A DNA stretch of 64,000 bases, taken from assembly GCF_003253735.1 (NCBI RefSeq), contig NZ_QKYW01000012.1:62001-126000 (forward strand), in the 5' to 3' direction. The DNA is from Pseudomonas sp. URMO17WK12:I2. GTDB lineage: Bacteria; Pseudomonadota; Gammaproteobacteria; Pseudomonadales; Pseudomonadaceae. The notes beneath the pieces are model-generated. The model had not been told where the DNA came from. It did not search any database and saw nothing but the letters and a program-made list of their open reading frames with translations. This document shows, piece by piece, positions 45,603 through 54,112 of the stretch. The first letter of the stretch is position 1, and each line of letters opens with the position of its first letter. The translations under genes and the position numbers were made by a program.

Positions 45603-46151
45603 ATTATTAAGCGTGAAATGAGACAAGATAAACGAGCTGCACCGAAGGCTCCGATCAACGAGAATATCTCGGCACGCGAGGTTCGGTTAATTGGCGCTGA
45701 AGGCGAGCAGATTGGCATCGTCTCTATTGATGAAGCGCTTAGAATTGCCGAAGAGGCGAAGCTCGATCTGGTGGAAATCTCTGCCGACGCGCTTCCCCCG
45801 GTGTGCAGGATCATGGACTACGGCAAGCACCTCTTCGAGAAGAAGAAGCAAGCCGCTATTGCCAAGAAAAACCAGCACCAGCAGCAGATTAAAGAAATCA
45901 AGTTTCGTCCAGGGACGGAAGATGGGGATTACCAGGTAAAACTACGCAACCTGGTACGTTTCCTGATGGAAGGGGACAAGGCCAAGATCTCTCTGAGATT
46001 CCGTGGTCGTGAGATGGCCCACCAGGAGCTGGGGATGGAACTGTTGAAGCGGGTCGAAGCTGACCTTGCCGAACACGGTACCGTCGAACAGCATCCTAAG
46101 ATGGAAGGACGCCAACTAATGATGGTCATCGCTCCCAAGCGCAAGAAATAA
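45603..46151 (+). CDS. infC: Translation initiation factor IF-3, non-AUG start
   Basis: About 182 residues (IKREMRQDKRAAPKAP...). IF-3 N-domain INENISAREVRLIG, linker KKKQAAIAKKNQHQQ, and C-domain IKEIKFRPGTEDGDYQVKLR are all present. The first ATG (45618) would drop conserved residues. GGAG at 45594-45597 is correctly spaced from ATT at 45603 (5 bases) or ATT at 45606 (8 bases). An ATC at 45600 is only 2 bases away. IF-3 genes typically use AUU so that IF-3 can repress its own translation. The start overlaps the thrS stop region. Confidence 0.93.
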   Translation: MIKREMRQDKRAAPKAPINENISAREVRLIGAEGEQIGIVSIDEALRIAEEAKLDLVEISADALPPVCRIMDYGKHLFEKKKQAAIAKKNQHQQQIKEIKFRPGTEDGDYQVKLRNLVRFLMEGDKAKISLRFRGREMAHQELGMELLKRVEADLAEHGTVEQHPKMEGRQLMMVIAPKRKK

Positions 46152-46209
46152 CCTCCAGGGCACGGCAGGCCTTATGGTTATCTATATCAACTGAATGCGG
46201 AGTTCAAAC

Positions 46210-46404
46210 ATGCCAAAGATGAAGACCAAGAGCGGCGCTGCCAAGCGCTTTCTCAAAACAGCTGCGGGCTACAAGCACAAGCACGCTTTCAAAAGCCACA
46301 TCCTGACCAAGATGTCTACCAAGCGTAAGCGTCAACTTCGCGGTAGCGAACTGATGCATCCGTCGGACAAGGCAAAAGTCGAGCGCATGCTGCGCGTTCG
46401 TTAA
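46210..46404 (+). CDS. rpmI: 50S ribosomal protein L35
   Basis: 64 residues (MPKMKTKSGAAKRFLKT...), the standard length and sequence of L35, with the basic central HKHAFKSHILTKMSTKRKRQ. GGAG 7 bases before the ATG. It lies between infC and rplT as in most gammaproteobacteria, where L20 can repress rpmI-rplT by binding the leader. Confidence 0.97.
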   Translation: MPKMKTKSGAAKRFLKTAAGYKHKHAFKSHILTKMSTKRKRQLRGSELMHPSDKAKVERMLRVR

Positions 46405-46429
46405 TCGGTCAAGATAGAGGAAATTACTC

Positions 46430-46786
46430 ATGGCTCGTGTTAAGCGTGGCGTTATTGCCCGTGCTCGTCACAAAAAAATTCTGAAACTGGCTAAAGGTTA
46501 CTACGGCGCACGTTCGCGTGTATTCCGTGTTGCCAAGCAGGCTGTCATCAAGGCTGGTCAATATGCCTACCGTGACCGTCGTCAGAAAAAACGTCAGTTC
46601 CGCGCTCTGTGGATCGCTCGTATCAACGCTGGTGCTCGCGTCAACGGTCTGTCCTACAGCCGCCTGATCGCTGGCCTGAAAAAAGCGTCGATCGAAATCG
46701 ACCGTAAGGTTCTGGCTGATCTGGCAGTGAACGAAAAAGCGGCGTTTGCTGCGATTGTCGAGAAAGCGAAAGCCGTACTGGCTTAA
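46430..46786 (+). CDS. rplT: 50S ribosomal protein L20
   Basis: 118 residues (MARVKRGVIARARHKKILKL), the normal L20 length, with the basic N-terminal arm that threads into 23S rRNA and YAYRDRRQKKRQFRALWI. GAGGA precedes the ATG. L20 is also the feedback repressor of this operon in E. coli. Two hairpins separate it from pheS. Confidence 0.98.
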   Translation: MARVKRGVIARARHKKILKLAKGYYGARSRVFRVAKQAVIKAGQYAYRDRRQKKRQFRALWIARINAGARVNGLSYSRLIAGLKKASIEIDRKVLADLAVNEKAAFAAIVEKAKAVLA

Positions 46787-46798
46787 GTCCCCGACAAT

Positions 46799-46862
46799 CA
46801 CCGGGCTCGCCCGGTGCTAAACGTCACCAATAGGGGAAGAGCCTTCAAGCTCTTCCCCTATT
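46799..46862 (+). promoter_or_regulatory. Two tandem hairpins between rplT and pheS (terminator or attenuator)
   Basis: Hairpin 1 (46799-46816): CACCGGG / CCCGGTG with loop CTCG. Hairpin 2 (46829-46862): a perfect 14-bp stem AATAGGGGAAGAGC / GCTCTTCCCCTATT with loop CTTCAA, ending in TTTCG, 19 bases before the pheS ATG. No Phe-rich leader peptide fits in the 42 bases before it. Confidence 0.7.
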
Positions 46863-46881
46863 TCGTATCTGGAGTCTGTAA

Positions 46882-47898
46882 ATGGAAAATCTGGATGTGC
46901 TGGTCTCGCAAGCGCTTGAGGCCGTTAGCCACACCGACGATGTGAATGCCCTTGAACAACTGCGGGTTCACTATCTGGGCAAGAAAGGCGAGCTGACCCA
47001 GGTCATGAAGACTCTGGGCAATTTGTCCGCTGAAGAGCGTCCCAAGGCGGGCGCGCTGATCAACTCGGCCAAGGAGCGCGTTCAAGACGCCCTCAACAGC
47101 CGCAAGGAAATTCTCGAGTCGGCTGCGCTGAGTGCCAAGCTCGCGGCCGAGCGTATCGATGTCACCCTGCCGGGCCGTGGCCAGGCATCCGGTGGTTTGC
47201 ACCCGGTTACCCGTACCCTGGAGCGCGTAGAGCAGTTCTTTACCCGCATTGGTTACGGCATCGCCGAAGGCCCCGAAGTGGAGAACGACTACCACAACTT
47301 CGAGGCGCTCAACATTCCGGGCCACCACCCGGCGCGTGCCATGCACGACACCTTCTATTTCAACGCCAACATGCTGCTGCGCACCCATACCTCGCCGGTC
47401 CAGGTGCGCACCATGGAGTCCCAGCAGCCGCCGATCCGTATCGTCTGCCCGGGCCGCGTGTACCGTTGCGATTCCGATATCACCCATTCGCCGATGTTCC
47501 ACCAGGTCGAGGGCCTGCTGGTCGACGAGGGCGTGAGCTTTGCCGACCTCAAGGGCACCATCGAAGAGTTCCTTCGCGTGTTCTTCGAGAAACCCCTGGG
47601 CGTGCGTTTCCGCCCTTCGTTCTTCCCGTTCACCGAGCCGTCGGCCGAAGTCGACATGCAGTGCGTGATGTGCAGCGGCAAAGGCTGCCGCGTGTGCAAG
47701 CAGACCGGCTGGCTGGAAGTGATGGGCTGCGGCATGGTGCACCCGAACGTACTGCGCATGAGCGGCATCGACCCGGAAAAATACTCCGGCTTCGCCTTCG
47801 GCATGGGTGTCGAGCGCCTGGCCATGCTGCGCTACGGCGTCAACGATTTACGACTGTTCTTCGATAACGATCTGCGGTTCCTGGCGCAATTTCGCTAG
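46882..47898 (+). CDS. pheS: Phenylalanyl-tRNA synthetase alpha subunit
   Basis: 338 residues. N-terminal coiled coil (first 90 residues), then the class II core: HPVTRTLERVEQFFTRIGYG, FNANMLLRTHTSPVQ (motif 1/2 region), FHQVEGLLVDEGVSF, and motif 3 YSGFAFGMGVERLAMLRYGV. It forms the (alpha-beta)2 enzyme with PheT, 46 bases downstream. A strong hairpin directly upstream may control its level separately from rplT. Confidence 0.98.
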   Translation: MENLDVLVSQALEAVSHTDDVNALEQLRVHYLGKKGELTQVMKTLGNLSAEERPKAGALINSAKERVQDALNSRKEILESAALSAKLAAERIDVTLPGRGQASGGLHPVTRTLERVEQFFTRIGYGIAEGPEVENDYHNFEALNIPGHHPARAMHDTFYFNANMLLRTHTSPVQVRTMESQQPPIRIVCPGRVYRCDSDITHSPMFHQVEGLLVDEGVSFADLKGTIEEFLRVFFEKPLGVRFRPSFFPFTEPSAEVDMQCVMCSGKGCRVCKQTGWLEVMGCGMVHPNVLRMSGIDPEKYSGFAFGMGVERLAMLRYGVNDLRLFFDNDLRFLAQFR

Positions 47899-47944
47899 TT
47901 ACGCCCGCACTTTGTAATCGAATTCGATCAGGAGAACAGACAGT

Positions 47945-50320
47945 ATGAAATTCAGTGAACAGTGGCTGCGCAGCTGGGTAAGCCCACAGGCTAGCCGTGA
48001 CGAACTGGTGGCGCGCCTGTCCATGGCCGGCCTCGAGGTCGACAGCGTCAGCCCGGTTGCCGGTGCCTTCAGCGGCGTGATCGTCGGTGAGGTGCTGAGC
48101 ACCGAGCAGCACCCCGATGCCGACAAACTGCGCGTATGCCAGGTCAGCAACGGCAGCGAAACCTTTCAGGTGGTGTGCGGCGCGCCCAACGTGCGCCCCG
48201 GCCTGAAGATCCCGTTCGCCACCATCGGTGCCGAACTGCCCGGCGACTTCAAGATCAAGAAGGCCAAGCTGCGCGGCGTCGAGTCCAACGGCATGCTCTG
48301 CTCGGCCTCCGAGCTGCAGATCAGCGACGACAACGACGGCCTGCTGGAACTGCCGGCCGATGCGCCGGTGGGCCAGGACATCCGCGAGTACTTCGAACTC
48401 GATGACGTCAGCATCGAGGTCGACCTGACCCCCAACCGCGGTGACTGTCTGTCGCTGGCCGGTCTGGCCCGTGAAGTCGGCGCGCTGTACGACGCGCCGG
48501 TCACTCGCCCGCACGTCGCTGCAGTCGCGCCGGCCCACGACGAAGTACGCCCGGTCGAGGTGTTGGCCCCGCAAGCCTGCCCGCGTTACCTGGGCCGCGT
48601 GGTGCGCAACGTCGACCTGTCCAAGCCGACGCCGCGCTGGATGGTCGAGCGCCTGCGCCGCGCCGACGTGCGCAGCATCGATGCCGCCGTCGACATCACC
48701 AACTACGTGATGCTCGAACTCGGCCAGCCGATGCATGCCTTCGACCTCAACGTGATCCAGGGCGGCATCCGTGTGCGCATGGCCGAAGAGGGCGAGAAGC
48801 TGGTGCTGCTCGATGGCCAGGAAGTGACCCTGCGCGCCGACACCCTGGTGATCGCCGACCACCAACGCGCCCTGGCCATCGCCGGCGTGATGGGCGGCGA
48901 GCACAGCGGTGTCAGCGACACCACCCGCGATCTGTTCCTGGAAAGCGCCTTCTTCGACACCATCGCCCTGGCTGGCAAGGCCCGTTCCTACGGCCTGCAC
49001 ACCGATTCCTCGCACCGCTTCGAGCGTGGCGTTGACTCGCAACTGGCCCGCGAAGCCATGGAACGCGCCACCGCGCTGCTGCTGGAGATCGTGGGCGGTG
49101 AAGCCGGCCCGATCATCGAGGCGGTGGACGAGGCGCAGTTGCCGAACGTCGCGCCGATCAGCCTGCGTGCCGAGCGCGTCGAGCAGATGCTCGGCCTCAA
49201 GCTCGACGACGCGCTGATCGTCAAGCTGCTCGGCGCCCTGGGCCTGGGCGTAGAAGGTGGAGCAGGGCAGTGGCAGGTCAAGGTGCCGAGCCACCGCTTC
49301 GACATCAGCCTGGAAGTCGACCTGATCGAAGAGCTGGCCCGCCTGTACGGCTACAACCGCCTGCCGGTTCGTTACCCGCAAGCGCGCCTGGCGCCGCAGA
49401 CCAAGGCCGAGGCCGTGGCGGACCTGCCGGTGCTGCGCCGTCTGCTGGTGGCTCGCGGTTACCAGGAAGCGATCACCTACAGCTTCATCGATCCCAAGCT
49501 GTTCGAGCTGTTCAGCCCGGGAGTGCAGCCGCTGACTCTGGCCAACCCGATCTCCGCCGACATGGCCGCCATGCGTGCCTCGCTGTGGCCGGGTCTGGTC
49601 AAGGCGGTGGAGCACAACCTCAACCGTCAGCAGTCGCGCGTGCGCCTGTTCGAAAGCGGCCTGCGCTTCGTTGGTCAGCTGGATGAACTCAAGCAAGAGC
49701 CAATGCTCGCCGGCGTAATCACCGGCAGCCGTCTGCCGGAAAGCTGGGCCCATGGCCGTGACGGCGTGGACTTCTTCGACGCCAAGGCCGACGTGGAAGC
49801 GCTGCTGGCCGCCGCCGGTGATGCCGCAAGCTTCGCCTTCGTACCGGGCGAGCACAGCGCTTTGCATCCGGGCCAGACCGCGCGCATCGAGCGCGAAGGG
49901 CGGCTGGTCGGCTATGTGGGCGCCATTCACCCGGAGCTGGCCAGGACCCTCGGTATCGATCAGCCGCTGTTCCTGTTCGAACTGCTGCTGAGCGAAATTA
50001 CCATTGGCCGCATGCCGGCATTCAAGGAGCTGTCGCGCTTCCCGGAAGTGCGTCGTGACCTGGCTTTGCTGGTCGACCGTGACGTGCCGGCCCAGAACCT
50101 GCTGGCCGACATTCGCGAGCAGGCGGGCGAGTGGCTGACCGACCTCAGGTTGTTTGACGTTTATCAGGGTAAAGGCATTGATCCGCTTAGAAAAAGCCTC
50201 GCGGTCGGCTTGACCTGGCAGCATCCATCGCGCACTCTAAATGACGATGAGGTGAGTACAGCCACGCAAAACATCCTTACCTCCCTGGAACAAAGGTTCA
50301 ACGCCACGTTAAGGAACTAG
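47945..50320 (+). CDS. pheT: Phenylalanyl-tRNA synthetase beta subunit
   Basis: 791 residues. Domains in order: tRNA-binding OB fold (GVIVGEVLSTEQHPDADKLR), B3/B4 editing domain, B5, the catalytic-like core, and the C-terminal ferredoxin-fold anticodon-binding domain (FPEVRRDLALLVDRDVPAQN). AGGAG lies about 9 bases before the start. The editing domain hydrolyses Tyr-tRNA-Phe. ihfA starts 3 bases after the stop, as in most gammaproteobacteria. Confidence 0.98.
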   Translation: MKFSEQWLRSWVSPQASRDELVARLSMAGLEVDSVSPVAGAFSGVIVGEVLSTEQHPDADKLRVCQVSNGSETFQVVCGAPNVRPGLKIPFATIGAELPGDFKIKKAKLRGVESNGMLCSASELQISDDNDGLLELPADAPVGQDIREYFELDDVSIEVDLTPNRGDCLSLAGLAREVGALYDAPVTRPHVAAVAPAHDEVRPVEVLAPQACPRYLGRVVRNVDLSKPTPRWMVERLRRADVRSIDAAVDITNYVMLELGQPMHAFDLNVIQGGIRVRMAEEGEKLVLLDGQEVTLRADTLVIADHQRALAIAGVMGGEHSGVSDTTRDLFLESAFFDTIALAGKARSYGLHTDSSHRFERGVDSQLAREAMERATALLLEIVGGEAGPIIEAVDEAQLPNVAPISLRAERVEQMLGLKLDDALIVKLLGALGLGVEGGAGQWQVKVPSHRFDISLEVDLIEELARLYGYNRLPVRYPQARLAPQTKAEAVADLPVLRRLLVARGYQEAITYSFIDPKLFELFSPGVQPLTLANPISADMAAMRASLWPGLVKAVEHNLNRQQSRVRLFESGLRFVGQLDELKQEPMLAGVITGSRLPESWAHGRDGVDFFDAKADVEALLAAAGDAASFAFVPGEHSALHPGQTARIEREGRLVGYVGAIHPELARTLGIDQPLFLFELLLSEITIGRMPAFKELSRFPEVRRDLALLVDRDVPAQNLLADIREQAGEWLTDLRLFDVYQGKGIDPLRKSLAVGLTWQHPSRTLNDDEVSTATQNILTSLEQRFNATLRN

Positions 50321-50323
50321 CGT

Positions 50324-50626
50324 ATGGGGGCACTGACGAAAGCTGAGATGGCCGAACGTCTGTACGATGAGCTGGGCCTGAACAAACGAGAAGCCAAGGA
50401 ACTGGTGGAACTCTTCTTCGAAGAAATCCGCCAGGCGCTGGAACTCAATGAGCAGGTGAAGCTCTCAGGCTTCGGTAACTTCGATCTGCGCGATAAGCGT
50501 CAGCGCCCCGGTCGTAATCCAAAAACAGGGGAGGAAATCCCGATCACGGCCCGCCGTGTCGTGACCTTCCGCCCCGGCCAGAAGCTTAAAGCCAGGGTTG
50601 AAGCCTATGCTGGAACCAAGTCATAA
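50324..50626 (+). CDS. ihfA: Integration host factor alpha subunit
   Basis: 100 residues. DNABII fold with the beta-arm DNA-intercalating region RPGRNPKTGEEIPITARRVV containing the conserved Pro. It bends DNA as an IhfA/IhfB heterodimer, needed for sigma-54 promoters, recombination and phage integration. It starts 3 bases after pheT. The following merR-like gene begins within its last codons (50607). Confidence 0.97.
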   Translation: MGALTKAEMAERLYDELGLNKREAKELVELFFEEIRQALELNEQVKLSGFGNFDLRDKRQRPGRNPKTGEEIPITARRVVTFRPGQKLKARVEAYAGTKS

Positions 50627-50963
50627 CGACGAACTGCCTGTCATACCTGGCAAGCGGTACTTCACCATCGGCGAGGTCAGTGAACTCTGCGCGGTCAAAC
50701 CGCACGTGCTTCGTTATTGGGAGCAGGAGTTTCCACAGCTCAACCCGGTCAAGCGTCGCGGCAACCGTCGGTATTACCAGCGCCAGGATGTGCTGATGAT
50801 CCGCCAGATCCGTGCCTTGCTGTACGACCAGGGCTTTACCATCGGTGGCGCACGCCTGCGCCTGACCGGCGACGAAGCCAAGGACGACACTACCCAGTAC
50901 AAGCAACTCATCAAGCAGATGATTGCCGAGCTGGAAGATGTACTCCACGTCCTGCGCAAATGA
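50607..50963 (+). CDS. MerR-family transcriptional regulator
   Basis: 118 residues from ATG 50607, overlapping ihfA by 20 bases. The MerR winged helix KRYFTIGEVSELCAVKPHVL then RYWEQEFPQLNPVKRRGNRR, followed by a dimerisation helix and a short C-terminus (EDVLHVLRK) without a metal-binding Cys loop. This small MerR after ihfA is conserved in pseudomonads. Effector and targets unknown. Confidence 0.93.
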   Translation: MLEPSHNDELPVIPGKRYFTIGEVSELCAVKPHVLRYWEQEFPQLNPVKRRGNRRYYQRQDVLMIRQIRALLYDQGFTIGGARLRLTGDEAKDDTTQYKQLIKQMIAELEDVLHVLRK

Positions 50964-51050
50964 ATTCGTAGAAAAACCTTCCACAATTCAGATGCTTAGT
51001 TTATAGTCTCTCCCGCTTTCGGCTAACCCCGGAGGCACCAGCAACATCGT

Positions 51051-51127
51051 CGGGGCGTAGCGCAGCCCGGTAGCGCACTTGCATGGGGTGCAAGGGGTCG
51101 AGTGTTCGAATCACTCCGTCCCGACCA
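51051..51127 (+). tRNA. tRNA-Pro (GGG)
   Basis: 77 bases. Acceptor CGGGGCG / CGTCCCG with one G-T pair, anticodon stem CTTGC/GCAAG enclosing ATGGGGT with anticodon GGG (51085-51087), T-arm GAGTGTTCGAATCACTC, and encoded CCA. A TATAGT -10-like element is at 51002-51007. Everything to its right is accessory DNA, so it is the probable integration site of the island. Confidence 0.95.
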
Positions 51128-51138
51128 AATAACCCTAG

Positions 51139-51173
51139 AAAATCCAGTCACTTAGCGGTGGCTGGATTTTTTT
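51139..51173 (+). terminator. Rho-independent terminator after tRNA-Pro
   Basis: AAAATCCAGTCAC / GTGGCTGGATTTT stem (one G-T pair) with a 6-base loop, then a continuing T-run (seven T in total from 51167). Confidence 0.87.
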
Positions 51174-51215
51174 ATGCCTGCAAATTTTATAGCTCTTCTG
51201 GTTTTTTGGCTTTCT

Positions 51216-51237
51216 GGTTGCCAATTGGTTGCCAATT
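51216..51237. repeat. Perfect 11-bp tandem repeat upstream of hsdR
   Basis: GGTTGCCAATT occurs twice without a gap in the 158-bp gap between the tRNA terminator and hsdR. It could be a recombinase arm site or a regulator binding site. No gene is seen in 51174-51331. Confidence 0.6.
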
Positions 51238-51331
51238 GAGATTGGCTTACTCAAACTCCTGTGATGCATATCGCAGCAAGTTTTCGAGAGCTCGAGTTCA
51301 ACGGGGCCTAAAAAACGCAGGGATCAGCGCC

Positions 51332-54112
51332 ATGACGCCAGAATCAAAAGCACGCCAGCAGATTGACCAGAAGCTTGAGCAGGCTGGCTGGATCGTCCAG
51401 GACATGAAACAGCTCAATTTGGGTGCGACGCGTGGTGTGGCTGTGCGGGAGTTTCACACTGACTCCGGGCCTGCAGATTACATGCTTTTTGTGGATCGGG
51501 CCCCAGTGGGGGTAATAGAAGCTAAAAAAAACAGCGCGGGCGAAAACCTCACTGTCACCGAAAGCCAAACCGAGCGCTACGCCAACGCCACACTCAAGCA
51601 TCGCAAGGACAACATCCCGCTGCGTTTCTTGTTTGAGGCCACCGGCCAGATTATCCGCTTCACTGATGGTGCCGACCCGGTACCTCGTTCGCGCGAAATC
51701 TTCCACTTCTTCAAGCCGGAAACGCTGGCGTCCTGGCTGGCTCAGCCCGATACCTTGCGCCGCCGTCTTGTAGAGCAAATGCCAGCCTTGCCCGAACGCA
51801 ACCTGCGCGACTGCCAAATCAGCGCCGTCACCGGGCTAGAAAAGTCGCTGGCACTGAACAAACCTCGTGCCCTTGTGCACATGGCTACAGGTGCAGGCAA
51901 GACCTTCACATCAATCACCTCGGTCTACCGTCTACTCAAGTTCGGTGGTGCTAAGCGCATCCTGTTTCTGGTGGATACCCGTAATCTGGGCAAGCAGGCT
52001 TATCAAGAGTTCATGGCCTACACGCCACCCGATGATGGCCGTAAGTTCACCGAGCTCTACAACGTTCAACGACTTGCATCGCCCAACATCGACCCTCATG
52101 CGCAAGTGTGCATCAGCACCATCCAGCGCATGTACTCGATCCTCTCCGGCGAGCCTATCGACGAGTCTGCTGAAGACATTTCGCTTAACGAAGTGCAACA
52201 AACCGCCAGGCAGGAAAAGTTCGTCCGCTACAACCCGGGCGTGCCGGTGGAAACCTTTGACTTCATCATCATCGACGAGTGTCATCGCAGTATCTACAAC
52301 CTGTGGAAGCAGGTGCTCGATTACTTCGATGCCAGCCTGATCGGCCTCACCGCCACCCCTGACAAGCGCACCTTCGGCTTCTTCAATGAAAACATCGTTG
52401 CTGAATACACCTACGAGCAATCGGTGGCCGATGGCGTAAACGTCGGCTATGACGTCTACGAGATCGAAACAGAGATAACCCAAAAAGGCGCCGAACTTAA
52501 AGCGAAGGAATGGGTGGATCACCGCGACCGCCAGACCCGCAAGAAGCGCTGGGGTGAAACTGAAGAAGACACCGCCTACACCGGTAAAGAGCTGGACCGC
52601 TCGGTGGTCAACGTAAGTCAGATCCGTCAGGTGATTCAGGCCATGAAAACCGCCGTGGAAACGCAAATTTTCCCGGCTCGTAAAGAAACGCCCAAGACAC
52701 TGATCTTCGCTAAAAACGATAGTCATGCCGACGACATCATCAACATCCTGCGCGAGGTGTACGGGCAAGGTAATGCCTTCTGCAAGAAGGTCACCTACCG
52801 TGCGGAGGAAGACGCTGACAGCATCCTCAGTAGTTTCCGCAACGACTACAACCCGCGCATTGCCGTCACCGTGGACATGATCGCCACTGGCACCGACGTG
52901 AAGCCGCTGGAGGTGCTGCTCTTCATGCGAGATGTTCGCAGTAAGGGGTATTACGAGCAGATGAAGGGCCGTGGTGTGCGCAGTCTGGATGGCGACAGCC
53001 TCAAGCTCGTCAGCAACAGCGCAGATGGTGCCAAAACCCGCTTCATTCTCATTGACGCTGTGGGCGTGGAGAAAAGCCTCAAAACCGAAAGCCGATCACT
53101 GGAAAAGAAGCCTGGTGTGGCCCTGAGGGACTTGCTTCAAGGCGTGGCAATGGGCAGCCGCGACGACGATACAGTCCTCTCCCTAGCTAATCGCTTGGTA
53201 CGCCTGGCTAAACAACTAGACAACAAGGCGCAGGTTCGCATCGAGAAGGCTAGTGGTGGTATTCCGATCGGCGAACTCGGCAAAAGCCTGATTGCCGCGC
53301 TTGACCCTGATGCCATCGTGCAAACTGCACTAGCCATCGCCAAGGCCAATAGTATTACGCGCAGCGAGGACACTCTGCTGCCTGAAGAAATCGAAGCTGC
53401 CCGCTCTGAGCGCGTGGCCGCCGCCTGTGCGCCCTTTGACAAACCTGAACTGCGCGATGAGATCGAGAACGCCCGCCGCGAGCGCGAGCAACTTATCGAC
53501 CACATCAATCTTGATCAGGTCATGTTCAGCGGTTTCTCTGAGCAGGCCGAAGCTCAGGCTAAAGCCTTGATCCAGACCTTTGGCGACTACCTAAAGCAGC
53601 ACAAGGACGAAATCGCCGCGTTGGAGTTTTTCTACCAGCAACCATACCAGCGCCGCGGGCTCACCTTCGACATGATCGAAGATTTGTACCAACAACTGAG
53701 CAAACCACCGCTGATGCTTACGACTGAGCGTCTGTGGAGTGCCTATGCGCGGGTGCAGTCCGGCGCCGTAAAAGGCGCTGACCGCAAGCGCCAACTCACC
53801 GATCTTGTGTCGCTGGTGCGCTTTGCGCTGGGGCTGGAGTGCGAGCTCAAACCTTTTGCGGACGAGGTGGATAAGCGTTTCCAAGCATGGATCTTCCGCC
53901 ATAACGCTCAACGCGGAGCCGCGTTCACAGCGGAGCAGACCGAATGGCTGCGCCTGATGAAAGACCACATTGCCAGTAGTTGCAGCATCAGTCGTGATGA
54001 TTTTGATTACGCTGAACTGGCCGGAAAAGGTGGTCTGCAAAAGGTCTGTGGGCTCTTTGGCCAAGATCTAGATGGATTGATGAATGAGATGAATGAGGAG
54101 TTGGTGGCGTGA
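51332..54112 (+). CDS. hsdR: Type I restriction enzyme R subunit (EcoEI/EcoAI-like)
   Basis: 926 residues from ATG 51332 (MTPESKARQQIDQKLEQAGW). PD-(D/E)xK nuclease: Asp49 (GPADYMLF), Glu63-Ala-Lys65 (GVIEAKK), and Gln79-x3-Tyr83 (QTERY). SF2 translocase: Walker A MATGAGKT (184-191), IIIDECHRSIYN (DECH 315-318) and the EQMKGRGVRSL motif VI, then an EcoEI-type C-terminal domain. It cuts unmodified DNA after translocation. The longer frame begins inside tRNA-Pro and is rejected. The stop overlaps the hsdS GTG (GTGA). Its GC content is lower than in core genes. Confidence 0.95.
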   Translation: MTPESKARQQIDQKLEQAGWIVQDMKQLNLGATRGVAVREFHTDSGPADYMLFVDRAPVGVIEAKKNSAGENLTVTESQTERYANATLKHRKDNIPLRFLFEATGQIIRFTDGADPVPRSREIFHFFKPETLASWLAQPDTLRRRLVEQMPALPERNLRDCQISAVTGLEKSLALNKPRALVHMATGAGKTFTSITSVYRLLKFGGAKRILFLVDTRNLGKQAYQEFMAYTPPDDGRKFTELYNVQRLASPNIDPHAQVCISTIQRMYSILSGEPIDESAEDISLNEVQQTARQEKFVRYNPGVPVETFDFIIIDECHRSIYNLWKQVLDYFDASLIGLTATPDKRTFGFFNENIVAEYTYEQSVADGVNVGYDVYEIETEITQKGAELKAKEWVDHRDRQTRKKRWGETEEDTAYTGKELDRSVVNVSQIRQVIQAMKTAVETQIFPARKETPKTLIFAKNDSHADDIINILREVYGQGNAFCKKVTYRAEEDADSILSSFRNDYNPRIAVTVDMIATGTDVKPLEVLLFMRDVRSKGYYEQMKGRGVRSLDGDSLKLVSNSADGAKTRFILIDAVGVEKSLKTESRSLEKKPGVALRDLLQGVAMGSRDDDTVLSLANRLVRLAKQLDNKAQVRIEKASGGIPIGELGKSLIAALDPDAIVQTALAIAKANSITRSEDTLLPEEIEAARSERVAAACAPFDKPELRDEIENARREREQLIDHINLDQVMFSGFSEQAEAQAKALIQTFGDYLKQHKDEIAALEFFYQQPYQRRGLTFDMIEDLYQQLSKPPLMLTTERLWSAYARVQSGAVKGADRKRQLTDLVSLVRFALGLECELKPFADEVDKRFQAWIFRHNAQRGAAFTAEQTEWLRLMKDHIASSCSISRDDFDYAELAGKGGLQKVCGLFGQDLDGLMNEMNEELVA

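Noticed and set aside
47840..50224. 794-residue minus-strand frame opposite pheT
   Set aside because: pheT on the plus strand is unambiguous; the reverse frame is an artefact of third-position GC bias.
51083..51331. N-terminal extension of hsdR beginning inside tRNA-Pro
   Set aside because: It runs through the tRNA, its terminator and an 11-bp tandem repeat. HsdR similarity begins at the ATG at 51332.
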